Shown here: in pieces, positions 7,559 to 16,513 of the stretch | Position numbering within the stretch: the stretch's first letter is position 1 | Layout of the letters: every line of letters starts with the position of its first letter | Origin: Candidatus Poribacteria bacterium | GTDB lineage: Bacteria > Poribacteria > WGA-4E > WGA-3G | Reading direction: 5' to 3' | Assembly: GCA_022825665.1 (NCBI GenBank) | Contig: JAJDWI010000056.1 | Location: 1-49,581 of the forward strand | DNA length: 49,581 nucleotides | Notes under the pieces: model-generated | What the model was told of the DNA's origin: nothing | The model's input: the letters and a program-made list of their open reading frames with translations, nothing else | The model's database searches: none | Made by a program: the position numbers and the translations under genes

Positions 7559-8965
7559 TCATCCTTGTTGAAATGCGCGTTGTCTATATAGGTGCTCAAA
7601 TAGGTTGCCTTCATGTGGACTATCCCACGATATCTGATTCGTGGGAATTGCACCGATATTCAGTCTATCAATGAGTGGCGTATTTAAAAGATCTTCTATG
7701 AGTTGGACATCTTCAGTAATCACAGTAGCAACTAACGTGGCTCCAATTGATTCTACTAAATGCGATGATGGAACTTCAACAACACTTACGAAAGGGAACG
7801 GGAATTCGGTATTTGCTAATGGATGTTCTGCGTCCTCACACCATATAACCGTCGGTCTAAGAAAAGTGCAACCGTCTAATTCCACTACTCTATCTCCAGT
7901 TGTCAATTCTATCGCACCGGGTTGTTTGAGATGTCGATCAATTAGTGATGAAATACCGTGTGCAGACTTTGGATTTGCCCACGCTGCGATTCCTGCTTCT
8001 GGATGGTCAAGCGGTCTCGGTTCAATACGCGCTAAACGTTCGGCTAATTCCTGAGCAATATCGTTGCCGTTTTTCGTCACCCACACACCAGAGGCATTGA
8101 TGCAGGATCGCCCCCCGTTTTTACTCACCGATTCCACGATAAGATCAAGATGTTCTTCCAAGTTCCCGTTCTGTTCGTTATGGATAATAATCTTACTACG
8201 CCCCGGTCCGTGGATTTCCACACGTGGGTCATTTACCCAAGGTGCTACAGTTGAGCCACCACCAAAAAGCATGGATCTCCCACATCGGAATAGGATTTCG
8301 TTTGCTCCCGGATAATCTGTTGGATAGAAACTGAATGCTTCGGGTGGCACACCAGCAGTAATAAATGCCTGTGCGATACGATAGGGTGTCCAAGGTTCCT
8401 CACGTCCAGGTTTTAACACGAGTGGTACTTTTAATGGGAGAGCAGGTATCCAAAGAGAATGGACACCTGGGGAATTACTTGGCAACACGGCACCTAAAGC
8501 ATCTGTTTCGCATACATAACTTAACACGCGGTCGTTTTGGATTCCCCATCCAGAGTCAAGTATCTGTAAATCAAGACCCCTTGTCAAACCATCTAAAACC
8601 TGTTCTATATTCTCCAAAACCCCTTGTATCTTACCCATGTTCTGTTTGCATAGTGCTTCAGGTAATCCAGTTGTTCCAGACACTTGTTGTATATAATCTT
8701 CAGGGGTCTGAGTGCCTTCATCAAGTGGAAGGTCTGTAGATGTGAATAACCTTGCAGCCTCCTTGCACATTGCAATCAATTCCGATACAGTATACTGGGA
8801 CAAGGTTTGCCTATGGAGAGGTAAGTCAAGTAGGTCCTTGGCAATTAAACCTCTGTTGGCTTGACTGACTTCAACTAACGGTTCACCCGTTTTGATATGT
8901 GAGACGTTAATAGTCTTTAAACTTCTATAGGTTCGACCTGCGCGTAAAATTGGAATGTGTATCAC
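7559..8965 (-). CDS. Aldehyde dehydrogenase superfamily protein, LuxC/EhpG-like
   Basis: A 468-residue aldehyde dehydrogenase-fold protein that would reduce an activated acyl group to an aldehyde or run the reverse reaction with NAD(P). LVLKPGREEP (Lys185) is the cofactor-binding strand, AGVPPEAF follows it as in the family, and GGRSCINAS contains the likely nucleophile Cys288. The N-terminal about 110 residues are unusual for a plain aldehyde dehydrogenase and fit acyl reductases better. The start is GTG at 8965, with AAGGTAG at a good distance; that site overlaps the stop of the upstream propeller gene, so the two are translationally coupled. An ANL-type adenylating enzyme lies in the same gene run, suggesting a two-protein carboxylate reductase. 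Confidence 0.75.
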   Translation of the reverse strand: MIHIPILRAGRTYRSLKTINVSHIKTGEPLVEVSQANRGLIAKDLLDLPLHRQTLSQYTVSELIAMCKEAARLFTSTDLPLDEGTQTPEDYIQQVSGTTGLPEALCKQNMGKIQGVLENIEQVLDGLTRGLDLQILDSGWGIQNDRVLSYVCETDALGAVLPSNSPGVHSLWIPALPLKVPLVLKPGREEPWTPYRIAQAFITAGVPPEAFSFYPTDYPGANEILFRCGRSMLFGGGSTVAPWVNDPRVEIHGPGRSKIIIHNEQNGNLEEHLDLIVESVSKNGGRSCINASGVWVTKNGNDIAQELAERLARIEPRPLDHPEAGIAAWANPKSAHGISSLIDRHLKQPGAIELTTGDRVVELDGCTFLRPTVIWCEDAEHPLANTEFPFPFVSVVEVPSSHLVESIGATLVATVITEDVQLIEDLLNTPLIDRLNIGAIPTNQISWDSPHEGNLFEHLYRQRAFQQG

Positions 8966-8974
8966 TTAATTCGA

Positions 8975-9670
8975 CTACCTTGTTATTTTTGCGATCCACC
9001 CAGAGGATGCATCACAATAAAGAAAATCATCACCGTAAATGGATAAACCATGTGGTTCAGGATAATCCTCTGAAACTTCTATCTGATCAAGGATTGCACC
9101 ATCATTGAGATCAAGTTTGACGATAAGTCTATCTGATGTATGGGTTACCCAGAGTCCATCCTCTACTCTGACGGTACCATGTGCTCTACCGTACGGTAAC
9201 GGTAATGTATGTTGAATCGTCCAATCGGATGCTCTGACTTTGTGTATTTCCTGATTTTTTAACGTTTGTACCCAGAGATGTCCTTCATCAAAGTTATCGT
9301 ATTCAACCCCATGTGTGCCACCACCTTCTGGCACAGGAAAACGTCCGAGTGTTTCACCAGTTGTAGGGTCAACCTTGAAAATTTCACCAGATTTTGCATC
9401 TGTATCTCGCACTGCACGCCAACGATCTCCTGATCCGTTTGCTGCTAACCAGAGCGCACCCTCACCGAACGTCATGCCACTTGTATTGGAAGAGTCACTG
9501 GGTATATCACGGATATGTTTTGGCACATGATATTCTGGATCACAAGTGATTTCGACTAATGCAACTCTGTCTGTGATTTGGTCGACAATCCACAGACCCT
9601 CATTTGTAACCTGTAAACCGTTTGGTACAGAATAAGGTGAACGAAAAACTTTCTCAATGACTGTAGGCAT
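8975..9670 (-). CDS. SMP-30/Vgb-type beta-propeller protein
   Basis: A 231-residue propeller protein with repeated short strands of the form GLWIVDQ, ALWLAANG, HLWVQTL, GLWVTHT and FLYCDASS. This spacing is typical of SMP-30/gluconolactonase and streptogramin-lyase-like (Vgb) propellers. No signal peptide is present, so it is probably cytoplasmic. GTG at 9676 also opens the frame, but AAAGGA is better placed for ATG at 9670. It sits directly before the aldehyde dehydrogenase gene with a nine-base gap and probably shares its transcript. A lactonase or hydrolase role for the aldehyde dehydrogenase product or its precursor is possible but unproven. Confidence 0.65.
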   Translation of the reverse strand: MPTVIEKVFRSPYSVPNGLQVTNEGLWIVDQITDRVALVEITCDPEYHVPKHIRDIPSDSSNTSGMTFGEGALWLAANGSGDRWRAVRDTDAKSGEIFKVDPTTGETLGRFPVPEGGGTHGVEYDNFDEGHLWVQTLKNQEIHKVRASDWTIQHTLPLPYGRAHGTVRVEDGLWVTHTSDRLIVKLDLNDGAILDQIEVSEDYPEPHGLSIYGDDFLYCDASSGWIAKITR

Positions 9671-9755
9671 ATTCACATTCCTTTATTTTCGTAATGACTT
9701 GCGCTAAATATGATTTACTTAATTGCATTCAAGGATTCTATACCATTTGTTTTCT

Positions 9756-10064
9756 TTACTTTAACGGATGATGAATATAATAATTTTCTTCAATTTCACG
9801 GATACGTCTTATATATTCGTCATGTCTACCTATCCAATACCAGACTAAATTGCCTTCTTCTTCGGTCGCCAAAGCACGATAGTCCTTAGAAATCCGTACA
9901 ACCCAATCATGTCCAATTTTCTTCAAACGAAGTGAAGGATGTTTTGGATTCTTCTTCAGCAGTTGAAATTTCTCATTTGCGCGTATTTGAATATCCCGTG
10001 GTAATTGCTGATAAAAGTCCCAAAATTTACGGTTAGTTCTATAGATTAATACACTTACCTGCTC
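9756..10064 (-). CDS. RelE/ParE-type toxin, start codon unclear
   Basis: An open frame of 102 codons overlapping the end of the antitoxin gene. It reads RKFWDFYQQLPRDIQIRANE, then KNPKHPSLRLKKIGHDWVVR and KDYRALATEEEGNLVWYWIG, ending RHDEYIRRI. This is the RelE/ParE/HigB mRNA-interferase fold: an alpha-helical hairpin, the HPSLRLKK strand, the RxSxxYRAL strand and the W-x-x-IGxHDEY end. Such toxins cleave mRNA at the ribosome or poison gyrase. No ATG, GTG or TTG occurs in frame before the conserved core; the coordinates give the whole open frame. The start may be a rare codon, or the gene may have lost its start and be silent. Confidence 0.75.
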   Translation of the reverse strand, partial: EQVSVLIYRTNRKFWDFYQQLPRDIQIRANEKFQLLKKNPKHPSLRLKKIGHDWVVRISKDYRALATEEEGNLVWYWIGRHDEYIRRIREIEENYYIHHPLK

Positions 10065-10341
10065 TTAAATCCTCAAGTGCTTCCTTGCGAAGATGATCAA
10101 GTTTTCCAGCCTTGATGTCCTCCTCTATCTGTTTTTCCCACGCTTCATCTTCAGTAACTAAGGCTTGATGGAGCTCTTTTGCGAGTATAATTAGCAATTC
10201 CTCTTGTGTTTGTTCTTCACAATTTACATCAGGAACTTCCGGTATCCATCCCAACCACGAGGCTCCATTTTTCTGTATATGTGCAGAATAGGATTCTTCA
10301 TAAACTGTATCCTCTATTTCAATAATCTTGATTTCTTCCAT
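10039..10341 (-). CDS. Antitoxin, HicB-like domain with RelE-antitoxin-like tail
   Basis: A 100-residue small protein. Residues about 17-62 (YSAHIQKNGASWLGWIPEVP onward, with EEQTQEELLIILAKELHQAL) have the HicB-like fold pattern. Residues about 66-100 (DEAWEKQIEEDIKAGKLDHL, then EALEDLRAGK) resemble the C-terminal toxin-wrapping tail common in antitoxins of RelE/ParE pairs. It lies just before, and overlaps, the RelE-type toxin frame. The domain pairing is therefore mixed: HicB-like front, RelE-partner tail. AGGA is nine bases before the ATG. The protein probably binds its own promoter and neutralises the toxin; this follows from family knowledge. Confidence 0.72.
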   Translation of the reverse strand: MEEIKIIEIEDTVYEESYSAHIQKNGASWLGWIPEVPDVNCEEQTQEELLIILAKELHQALVTEDEAWEKQIEEDIKAGKLDHLRKEALEDLRAGKCINL

Positions 10342-10414
10342 ATTTTTTTCCTATAAGATACTTTATAAGGTCATAATTTATACCCTTAACCTTATTACTG
10401 TCAACTTGAAGTGA

Positions 10415-11488
10415 TTAGTAAACACCTACCACAACAGACTCCTGAAGTTCAGTAAGCAGTCGAAGGTTTTCAACACCATCCCAAGGATATTCAGGAATCG
10501 GTTCAGCGCGTTCAGCCTCATCTCGTTCAAGAAAACATGGGACGAAGAATTCTTTTGTTAATGTTGTAAGCATAACACGTCCAGTTTCTCCGTAGTCAAC
10601 TTGTTCGTCTGGATTATCTGGATTTACCAGTTCTATTACAGCACGCGGTTGTGGTGGATAATAGATAATTGCATAGTTATCTACAGGATCATAAGGTTTA
10701 CAAGTTGCTAACCCCATCAAAGTGTTACCGTAAGTTGGCACAAAATCAATTCCTGGGACAAGTTCTTCGCGTGCAAAGCGATGAAATTGTGCATCCATCT
10801 CTGTACCACCACAAAAAATACCTTTTATACCCGCTTTTTTTAAGGATATTTTTTCGCATAATGCTTCAAGCAGCTTCGGTGTAGTGAACAGACATTGGAC
10901 GTTATCATGTGCTTTTAACACATTCAATGCCTGCGAAATTACGTGGTTCTTGTATGCATCCATTTCCTCATTTTTTCCGTAACGAACAAGTTGGTTTACC
11001 CAACGCGGGTCGAGATCAACAAGGAAACAGATTCCACCACGATGTTGCGCAAGGTGTTCAACAGCAAGACGTAATCGTCGTGGACCCGTTGGACCCAACA
11101 TCAACCAGTCACTGCCGGGTGGAAAACCTTCATCGGAGAGCGTTGTACTAAACAACTCATAGTCTATCTGGAAATCGCGTATGCTAATTCGAGACTTTGG
11201 CACACCTGTGGAACCCCCTGTTTCAAACACATAAATCGGTTTGTCGGCATAAGCCTTTGGTACCCATCTGCGAACGGGGCCACCACGTAGCCACTCATCC
11301 TGGAAATGTCCAAGACATTTCAGATCAGCATAACCTCCAATCTCTTTTCTTGGGTCGAAATCCAAACCTTCTGCGTATTCTAACCAGAAAGGACAACCCG
11401 TTTCTGGACTGAAGTGCCAGTTGACTATTTCACGCACATGCACATCAAGTGCTGTTCGTGCATTTTCTATTTTTTGGGTAAGGTTCAT
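10415..11488 (-). CDS. EhpF-like adenylating enzyme (ANL superfamily, no C-terminal lid)
   Basis: A 357-residue acyl-adenylate-forming enzyme. ETGGSTGVPK at 89-98 is the phosphate-binding (A3) loop; PTYGNTLMGL at about 255-264 matches the A5 motif; DYGETGRVML at about 312 is in the position of the A7-A8 region. The protein ends soon after, so the usual roughly 100-residue C-terminal lid is missing. This size and layout match EhpF from griseoluteic acid biosynthesis, an atypical ANL enzyme thought to work with an aldehyde dehydrogenase partner to reduce a carboxylate. The aldehyde dehydrogenase gene 1.4 kb downstream supports the same job here. It follows the PQQ-like gene with a two-base gap, hence probably one operon. 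Confidence 0.75.
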   Translation of the reverse strand: MNLTQKIENARTALDVHVREIVNWHFSPETGCPFWLEYAEGLDFDPRKEIGGYADLKCLGHFQDEWLRGGPVRRWVPKAYADKPIYVFETGGSTGVPKSRISIRDFQIDYELFSTTLSDEGFPPGSDWLMLGPTGPRRLRLAVEHLAQHRGGICFLVDLDPRWVNQLVRYGKNEEMDAYKNHVISQALNVLKAHDNVQCLFTTPKLLEALCEKISLKKAGIKGIFCGGTEMDAQFHRFAREELVPGIDFVPTYGNTLMGLATCKPYDPVDNYAIIYYPPQPRAVIELVNPDNPDEQVDYGETGRVMLTTLTKEFFVPCFLERDEAERAEPIPEYPWDGVENLRLLTELQESVVVGVY

Positions 11489-11490
11489 TT

Positions 11491-13083
11491 CTACTCTTCT
11501 ATTGCAATTAACTGATTTCGCGTTACGATGTAAAGCACACCATTTTCTGCGACAGGGGTTGTGTAAACAGCACTTCCCATGTTAGTTTCAAATAACACTT
11601 CCCTGGTTTTACCTGTTTTCAGAATAACAACATCTCCATCTTCATCCCCTATATATACCTTACCGTCAACAACATAAGGTGAACCCCAAATCGCTGCGAA
11701 AGTATCATAAGTCCAATAGTGATCGCCGGTATTGGCATCTAAACAATATACGAAACCACTTAAATCAGAGATATAGAGGAGACCTTCATGAATAGCGGCA
11801 GTTGACATAGTACGGTTGAACTGTTCGTCACCAAAATGCCATATTGCAGCAGTATCTGTAGTATCACCTGTTTGTGATGCGTCAATACAGTATAGGTGTC
11901 CGACTCCTTCACCGTGTTCTGGGTCTTGTCCCACAGCAATATACACTTTTCCATCATAAACGACTGGTGTTGAAATAATGTTGTTTCGTGTGCCTCGACC
12001 CCCTAATACCCATTCAGAGTCTTTTGGATTACAGTCAAATTTCCAAATAATCTTTCCGGTTTCCGGTTCAAATGAATAGACCCAACCATCACCACCAGGA
12101 ATGATAACCTGTGGAACGCCTTTGATTACGCCGTAAGCAGGATTTGACCACTGACCGTGAAGTATATTCTCTCCAGGGGATGCATCCTCCCAAACAAGTT
12201 CACCCGTATTTTTGTTAAGCGCGATAAAACTTGGAGCAAATGGAGATGGGATGTGGATATGTCCTTCATCAACACCATTACTTGTTTCCAAGAATAACAG
12301 ATCACCAACGGCAAGTGGAGAACATGTTGCAAGGTTATGTGGAAAGACATCTAACTCATCCATCATGTCATATATCCAGATGATGTCTCCGTCAATATTA
12401 CTTGTTTCAGATTCATCTTTGTATGGACCATCATTTTCCCCATCCATAAACCCTTCAGTATCTATACAGACTACCTCACAACGGTTAGAGATGTAATAAA
12501 GTCGGTCACCTTCTATATATGGTGTAGAACAGATTCCTTGTAGGGGCCAATCGTTTACACGTCCAGCAGCGAGTTTTGTGTGTGTTATTTGCCAGAGAAA
12601 TTCACCATCAGATTCACGAAATGCCTGAATATTCCCACGGTCGCCTGTCAATTTTGGATTTCGTAGTGCCTCGTTGTTTGTTCCAACAAACACCTTCCCA
12701 CCGATAACAAGTGGACCTGCATAACTTTGTGAACCGAGTTCCGCTGTCCATTTGATATTTTCACCTGTTGCTAAATTCCAACTTGATGCTATGTTTACCT
12801 CATCAGAAACCATGTTTCTTCCTAAGGAACCGCCCCACAATGCTATTTCTTTGTGCGAATCTGCGTTGGATATAGAGGAGACAAAGAACATTCCCAACAT
12901 CAACACAAAAAGGATTGGCGTATAGGATCGCAATCCATATATTTTATCTTTCTCAGATTTGATTTGACATGTATTGGAAGACACTTTTATGTTAACCTTG
13001 TTATCATATAAGCGATTATGTTTACAATATATGTCGTCATGCGTAGCGATGCCATTGGCACCACTTCTATTTTCTACAATCAT
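11491..13083 (-). CDS. PQQ-like beta-propeller protein, exported
   Basis: A 530-residue protein whose body is an eight-bladed PQQ-like propeller (pyrrolo-quinoline quinone repeat, BamB/alcohol dehydrogenase type). Repeats of the form GKVFVGT, GDRLYYISN, GKVYIAVGQ, GLLYISDLSG and GKVYIGDEDGDV alternate with TGE-x-x-W strands. A hydrophobic segment at about 53-73 is the signal peptide or anchor, preceded by an unusually long 50-residue N-terminus, so the true start could be further in. The stop of the lipoprotein gene is three bases upstream, so the two are coupled. Whether it binds a cofactor, a polymer or a partner protein is not shown by the sequence. Confidence 0.8.
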   Translation of the reverse strand: MIVENRSGANGIATHDDIYCKHNRLYDNKVNIKVSSNTCQIKSEKDKIYGLRSYTPILFVLMLGMFFVSSISNADSHKEIALWGGSLGRNMVSDEVNIASSWNLATGENIKWTAELGSQSYAGPLVIGGKVFVGTNNEALRNPKLTGDRGNIQAFRESDGEFLWQITHTKLAAGRVNDWPLQGICSTPYIEGDRLYYISNRCEVVCIDTEGFMDGENDGPYKDESETSNIDGDIIWIYDMMDELDVFPHNLATCSPLAVGDLLFLETSNGVDEGHIHIPSPFAPSFIALNKNTGELVWEDASPGENILHGQWSNPAYGVIKGVPQVIIPGGDGWVYSFEPETGKIIWKFDCNPKDSEWVLGGRGTRNNIISTPVVYDGKVYIAVGQDPEHGEGVGHLYCIDASQTGDTTDTAAIWHFGDEQFNRTMSTAAIHEGLLYISDLSGFVYCLDANTGDHYWTYDTFAAIWGSPYVVDGKVYIGDEDGDVVILKTGKTREVLFETNMGSAVYTTPVAENGVLYIVTRNQLIAIEE

Positions 13084-13086
13084 AAA

Positions 13087-14040
13087 TCACCATACCTTTA
13101 AATTGTCGTAATATATATTAGCTGGGGAATACCCATAAATACCTGGACTCCCTTCACGATTTGGAAGAGGATCTTCGGCAGTTATTGTCCAGTCATCAGG
13201 TTCGGATTCATCTGTCCGCCACACTTTTCCGCTAATCACTGCTTTATCCTCAAGAACTTCCACCTTCATTTTCATGGTATACCAGACATCTGTTTCCCAC
13301 TTGAAATCAATCGTTTTAGCCATCCGTAAGTCAGATGCCCATGACCTAATTTGCAAGCGTTGATGTCGACCTTGCATGTCCAATGTATAACGATTAGCAA
13401 TCAGACCCATATCTGGCACTCGGCGTTTGTCTTTCTTACCCAATAAATCAATCTGTATCTGATAGTCTTTCATCGTTGAAGGACCTATGTAAACATTGGA
13501 TCGATCCAAACCACGTTGCGCAGGTGTCTTGACTAATACCTTCCTACCATCTATTTCTCTAACGAAGAATTTATTGGTCGCACCGATCCAGTGCGTGGGT
13601 ATTTTTTCAAGTTTAACTGATTCAAAGTCCTCTGACCACGGAAGTGAAGGAATCACACGTATGCGGGATGTAGCATCCATCTCACCCGATTTTGCGGTGA
13701 CCGTTCCTGCATGTGCTCCAGCACTTTTATTAGGAGTGAATGTACTGTTCTCCAACGATCCGCTTAATCCTGTGTGCGTCCATTCTATTGTTCCGATTGC
13801 ATTTGTCTGCTTCCCGTTAGCATCATAGCCGATGATGGTCAGTTCAACAGGTTCACCTGTTGTTATCGTTTCTGCAGGTGTAAGTAGGAGTTCAACTGCT
13901 GGCTCATTACTCATTGGTGGAGTTGTAATCTCTTTGGTAGCACAACCCATAACAATTAGGGGGAAAACCATACATGCAAATATCAGACAACGTAAAATGG
14001 ATGTATCTTTTTGTCTTGAAGTGAAACTTTTCTTCTTCAT
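13087..14040 (-). CDS. Lipoprotein with Ig-like and LamG/DUF1080-like domains
   Basis: A 317-residue lipoprotein with lipobox IVMGC about 30 residues from its start. Residues about 45-125 (PAVELLLTPAETITTGEPVE onward, ending TSRIRVIP) look like a bacterial Ig-like domain. The C-terminal half (WSEDFESVKLEKIPTHWIG to SPANIYYDNLKVW) resembles the concanavalin-like fold of DUF1080/family-16-type proteins, which bind or cut sugars. The longest frame begins at 14058, but GGGAGGAAATA sits before ATG at 14040, whose A is shared with the TAA of the upstream gene (TAATG overlap). It lies between two PQQ-like propeller genes in one operon. No catalytic residue can be assigned. Confidence 0.78.
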   Translation of the reverse strand: MKKKSFTSRQKDTSILRCLIFACMVFPLIVMGCATKEITTPPMSNEPAVELLLTPAETITTGEPVELTIIGYDANGKQTNAIGTIEWTHTGLSGSLENSTFTPNKSAGAHAGTVTAKSGEMDATSRIRVIPSLPWSEDFESVKLEKIPTHWIGATNKFFVREIDGRKVLVKTPAQRGLDRSNVYIGPSTMKDYQIQIDLLGKKDKRRVPDMGLIANRYTLDMQGRHQRLQIRSWASDLRMAKTIDFKWETDVWYTMKMKVEVLEDKAVISGKVWRTDESEPDDWTITAEDPLPNREGSPGIYGYSPANIYYDNLKVW

Positions 14041-15356
14041 TATTTCCTCCCTATACAATAGAGACGTTCTTCTGTGGTGAAATAGATACGTCCATTAGCA
14101 ATTGCAGGTGAACCGAAAATCTCAACATAATGGTCATCATCTACTCGATTTATTTCCTGAACACTGAGCGATTCACACTTATCTGCACTGGGTTGAAGTA
14201 TATGGAATTTCCCATTGACTTCTGTCGCATATAATTTCCCATCTGCCCAAACCGGTGAACCTTTTCCAACGGTTCCAATACTATGTTCCCATATTGCCTT
14301 TCCGGTTTCGGCATCAACACAGTGGATATTTGCAGAGTTATCAACGACATAGAGTCTACCATTCATGAGTGTAGGAGATGCATAACCAACCCCAACGCCA
14401 TCATATCGCCATACTTCGTGAGTTTCTGTTATATCTCCTGTGCCAGTCGCATCAATACAGACAACGCGTCCCATTGCTGTTGTATCTAAATTCTCTTCGC
14501 TGTGCGTAGCGTAAACCTTATTACCAGAAACTATAACAGAGGTATTGATACCGCGTTTACTTAGTTTAAATCCCCAGACCATTTCCCCTGTCGTCTGTTT
14601 CATAGCATAAATACTTCCGTCAGCATTTCCACCGATGATTAAGCGTTGTCCATTTATTTCTGCCACAACAGGTGTAGAGTAAGTTGTATCCAACGGTCTA
14701 CCGCCAGGAGTTGAGACCCAAACCAAGTCCCCGTTATATTTATTAAATGCAAAATATCTGTGACGAGGGATAGCCTGAGATCCCCAACTAACATTCAGGT
14801 AACTGACAACAACAAGGTTGCCAGCAATAATTGGCGTGTGAACACGACCCCCATAACCAGAAATCCTGCCATATTCCTCAGTCAGTGAACGAGACCAGAC
14901 GATGTTTCCGTCCATATCGTAACAGTTGAAAATACCTTGAACCCCATGTATGTAGATATTCCCTGTTTCTGTGTCTCCAACTGGACTTGTCCAACCCACA
15001 CGGTTGAAAGTAATTGTAGTATGGAAAACGTTGAATTTGTCATCCCACAACATGTCCCCTGTATTTGCATCAAAACAAGCAATCCGTTCCTGTTCGGTTA
15101 TATCCTTGCCAATTCGTCCAATGACGTAAACCCTATCGTTCATAACAATAGGTGTGGAACGTCCGATAAAATCTGCTTGCCAGATCAGGTTTTTCCCCTC
15201 TAAAGACCAATCAGAAACTAAATCAGTTTCTGAAGATGTGCCATCCTGATTAGGTCCTCGCCAACTTGACCAGTCGTTGGCATAAACAAATATCGGCATG
15301 GCAATTAAGAGAAAAAAGATAATTATCCGATAATATATCGGTATGCATTTATGCAA
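14040..15356 (-). CDS. PQQ-like beta-propeller protein, secreted
   Basis: A 438-residue secreted protein. After a signal peptide (CIPIYYRIIIFFLLIAMPIF) the mature part opens with WSSWRGPNQDGTSSE, the usual first blade of secreted PQQ-like/outer-membrane BamB-type propellers. Repeats such as DRVYVIGRIG, GNIYIHG, GRLYVVDNSANIHCVDAETG and GKLYATEVNGKFHIL build the rest. ATG at 15377 lacks a ribosome binding site, while GGAGG sits nine bases before TTG at 15356, which is preferred. It is the first gene of the run ending with the EhpF-like gene. Two different propellers in one operon suggest a pair or complex; this is inference. Confidence 0.82.
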   Translation of the reverse strand: MHKCIPIYYRIIIFFLLIAMPIFVYANDWSSWRGPNQDGTSSETDLVSDWSLEGKNLIWQADFIGRSTPIVMNDRVYVIGRIGKDITEQERIACFDANTGDMLWDDKFNVFHTTITFNRVGWTSPVGDTETGNIYIHGVQGIFNCYDMDGNIVWSRSLTEEYGRISGYGGRVHTPIIAGNLVVVSYLNVSWGSQAIPRHRYFAFNKYNGDLVWVSTPGGRPLDTTYSTPVVAEINGQRLIIGGNADGSIYAMKQTTGEMVWGFKLSKRGINTSVIVSGNKVYATHSEENLDTTAMGRVVCIDATGTGDITETHEVWRYDGVGVGYASPTLMNGRLYVVDNSANIHCVDAETGKAIWEHSIGTVGKGSPVWADGKLYATEVNGKFHILQPSADKCESLSVQEINRVDDDHYVEIFGSPAIANGRIYFTTEERLYCIGRK

Positions 15357-15493
15357 TGTATTATTCCTCCATTCCATTTATATGTGATTTTATGAAATTA
15401 AGACGTATATGAAATCTTAATGTTTAAGTTGCGTGTCTTAGTAATCAAACTATAGTAAATTGCTAATTCTTCCAATATAACGTTATGAACAAG

Positions 15494-16336
15494 TTAAATT
15501 GTTGATTTCAGTTTACCCCAAATTATTGATAACTTATCATCAGGTTCAACACTAAGTCCGACTTTGGAATTATAGTTTTTTGTCACTTCATCTGCTGTAA
15601 GAGGACGATTGTAAATACGCACTTCATCTATCACACCAGAAAAGTGCCGCTCCACATTGCCACGATTATTCGCTGCACCGATATAGACTGGTTCCACAAA
15701 TGGAACAAAGTTGTCTAATTTGCTTCCTTTCCCAACGATAACTTCCTGTGGTTTACCGTCCATATATATACTAATTTTAGTATCACTCGCATCCTCAATT
15801 ACGAATGCAATATGATGCCATTCACCATCAGATAGTGCAAATTCGATTTCAACAGCAATATCTATACACCCTGCCACAGCCTGTTGTCGGACATAGAAAT
15901 GAACTATATCTTGAGCAAGTGGAAAACCTGCTTTTGCACTTCGATTAACATCAATTGCCCAAGCCATACTACAACCTTGATCAAGTACTTTGAATAGTGT
16001 AGTCCAATCCTGTTTAAATTCTGTTTTGACCCATGCTTCAAATGTTGATGAACCAACTTCACTACCAAAATCACCAAGGTTTGTTAGATTTACATAGTCG
16101 TCTGAACCATCAAATTCTAATGCTTCGCCTACTTCTCCATTGACAATCTTTGGATCCCCAACTATTGTCCCGTTGTTTTTACCCCAAACATCTTTAACTG
16201 TGTCATTTGAAATATCTGATCTGTCAAATGTCCAATAACTCACCAGACCGTCAGTCACGACATTCGCTGCAATTCCATTAGGAGAGATAACAGCAATCGC
16301 AACCGTGAGCACAACGTAATAGCGTAGTTTTTTCAT
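15494..16336 (-). CDS. Secreted LamG-domain protein
   Basis: A 280-residue secreted protein with a signal peptide (MKKLRYYVVLTVAIAVIS, cut near IAA). A single LamG/concanavalin-like domain spans about residues 28-255: VTDGLVSYWTFD, FDGSDDYVNL, STFEAWVKT, GEWHHIAFV and GVIDEVRIYNRPLTADEV. Such domains bind carbohydrates or proteins in a jelly-roll fold. The last 20 residues (LSVEPDDKLSIIWGKLKS) form a tail shared with the two LamG genes next to it. The frame opens at 16375, but AAGGG before ATG 16336 and the signal peptide fit the latter. Three Cys in the middle may form a disulfide. Confidence 0.88.
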   Translation of the reverse strand: MKKLRYYVVLTVAIAVISPNGIAANVVTDGLVSYWTFDRSDISNDTVKDVWGKNNGTIVGDPKIVNGEVGEALEFDGSDDYVNLTNLGDFGSEVGSSTFEAWVKTEFKQDWTTLFKVLDQGCSMAWAIDVNRSAKAGFPLAQDIVHFYVRQQAVAGCIDIAVEIEFALSDGEWHHIAFVIEDASDTKISIYMDGKPQEVIVGKGSKLDNFVPFVEPVYIGAANNRGNVERHFSGVIDEVRIYNRPLTADEVTKNYNSKVGLSVEPDDKLSIIWGKLKSTI

Positions 16337-16466
16337 GGTAATTACCCTTTTGAAACGGGAAAGAATTCCACGCATAGAGATATGATTTATACGTTCATCA
16401 TAACATCATTGGTGGAAATACGCAATCATATTTTACTTTCGGATAATCTAAGACTTGGTGGGAGGT

Positions 16467-16493
16467 GGTAGGCACGTGGATTACGTACCTACC
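16467..16493. repeat. Imperfect intergenic hairpin
   Basis: GGTAGGCACGT (16467-16477) and ACGTACCTACC (16483-16493) pair over 11 bases with one C-A mismatch. No T run follows on either strand, so it is a hairpin rather than a clear terminator. It lies in the gap between two LamG genes. Confidence 0.5.
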
Positions 16494-16513
16494 GAAATGG
16501 GGAAATTTCCGTT

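Noticed and set aside
7559-11488. A bioluminescence (lux) fatty acid reductase operon
   Set aside because: No luxA, luxB or luxD is present, and the adenylating enzyme fits the EhpF type better than LuxE.
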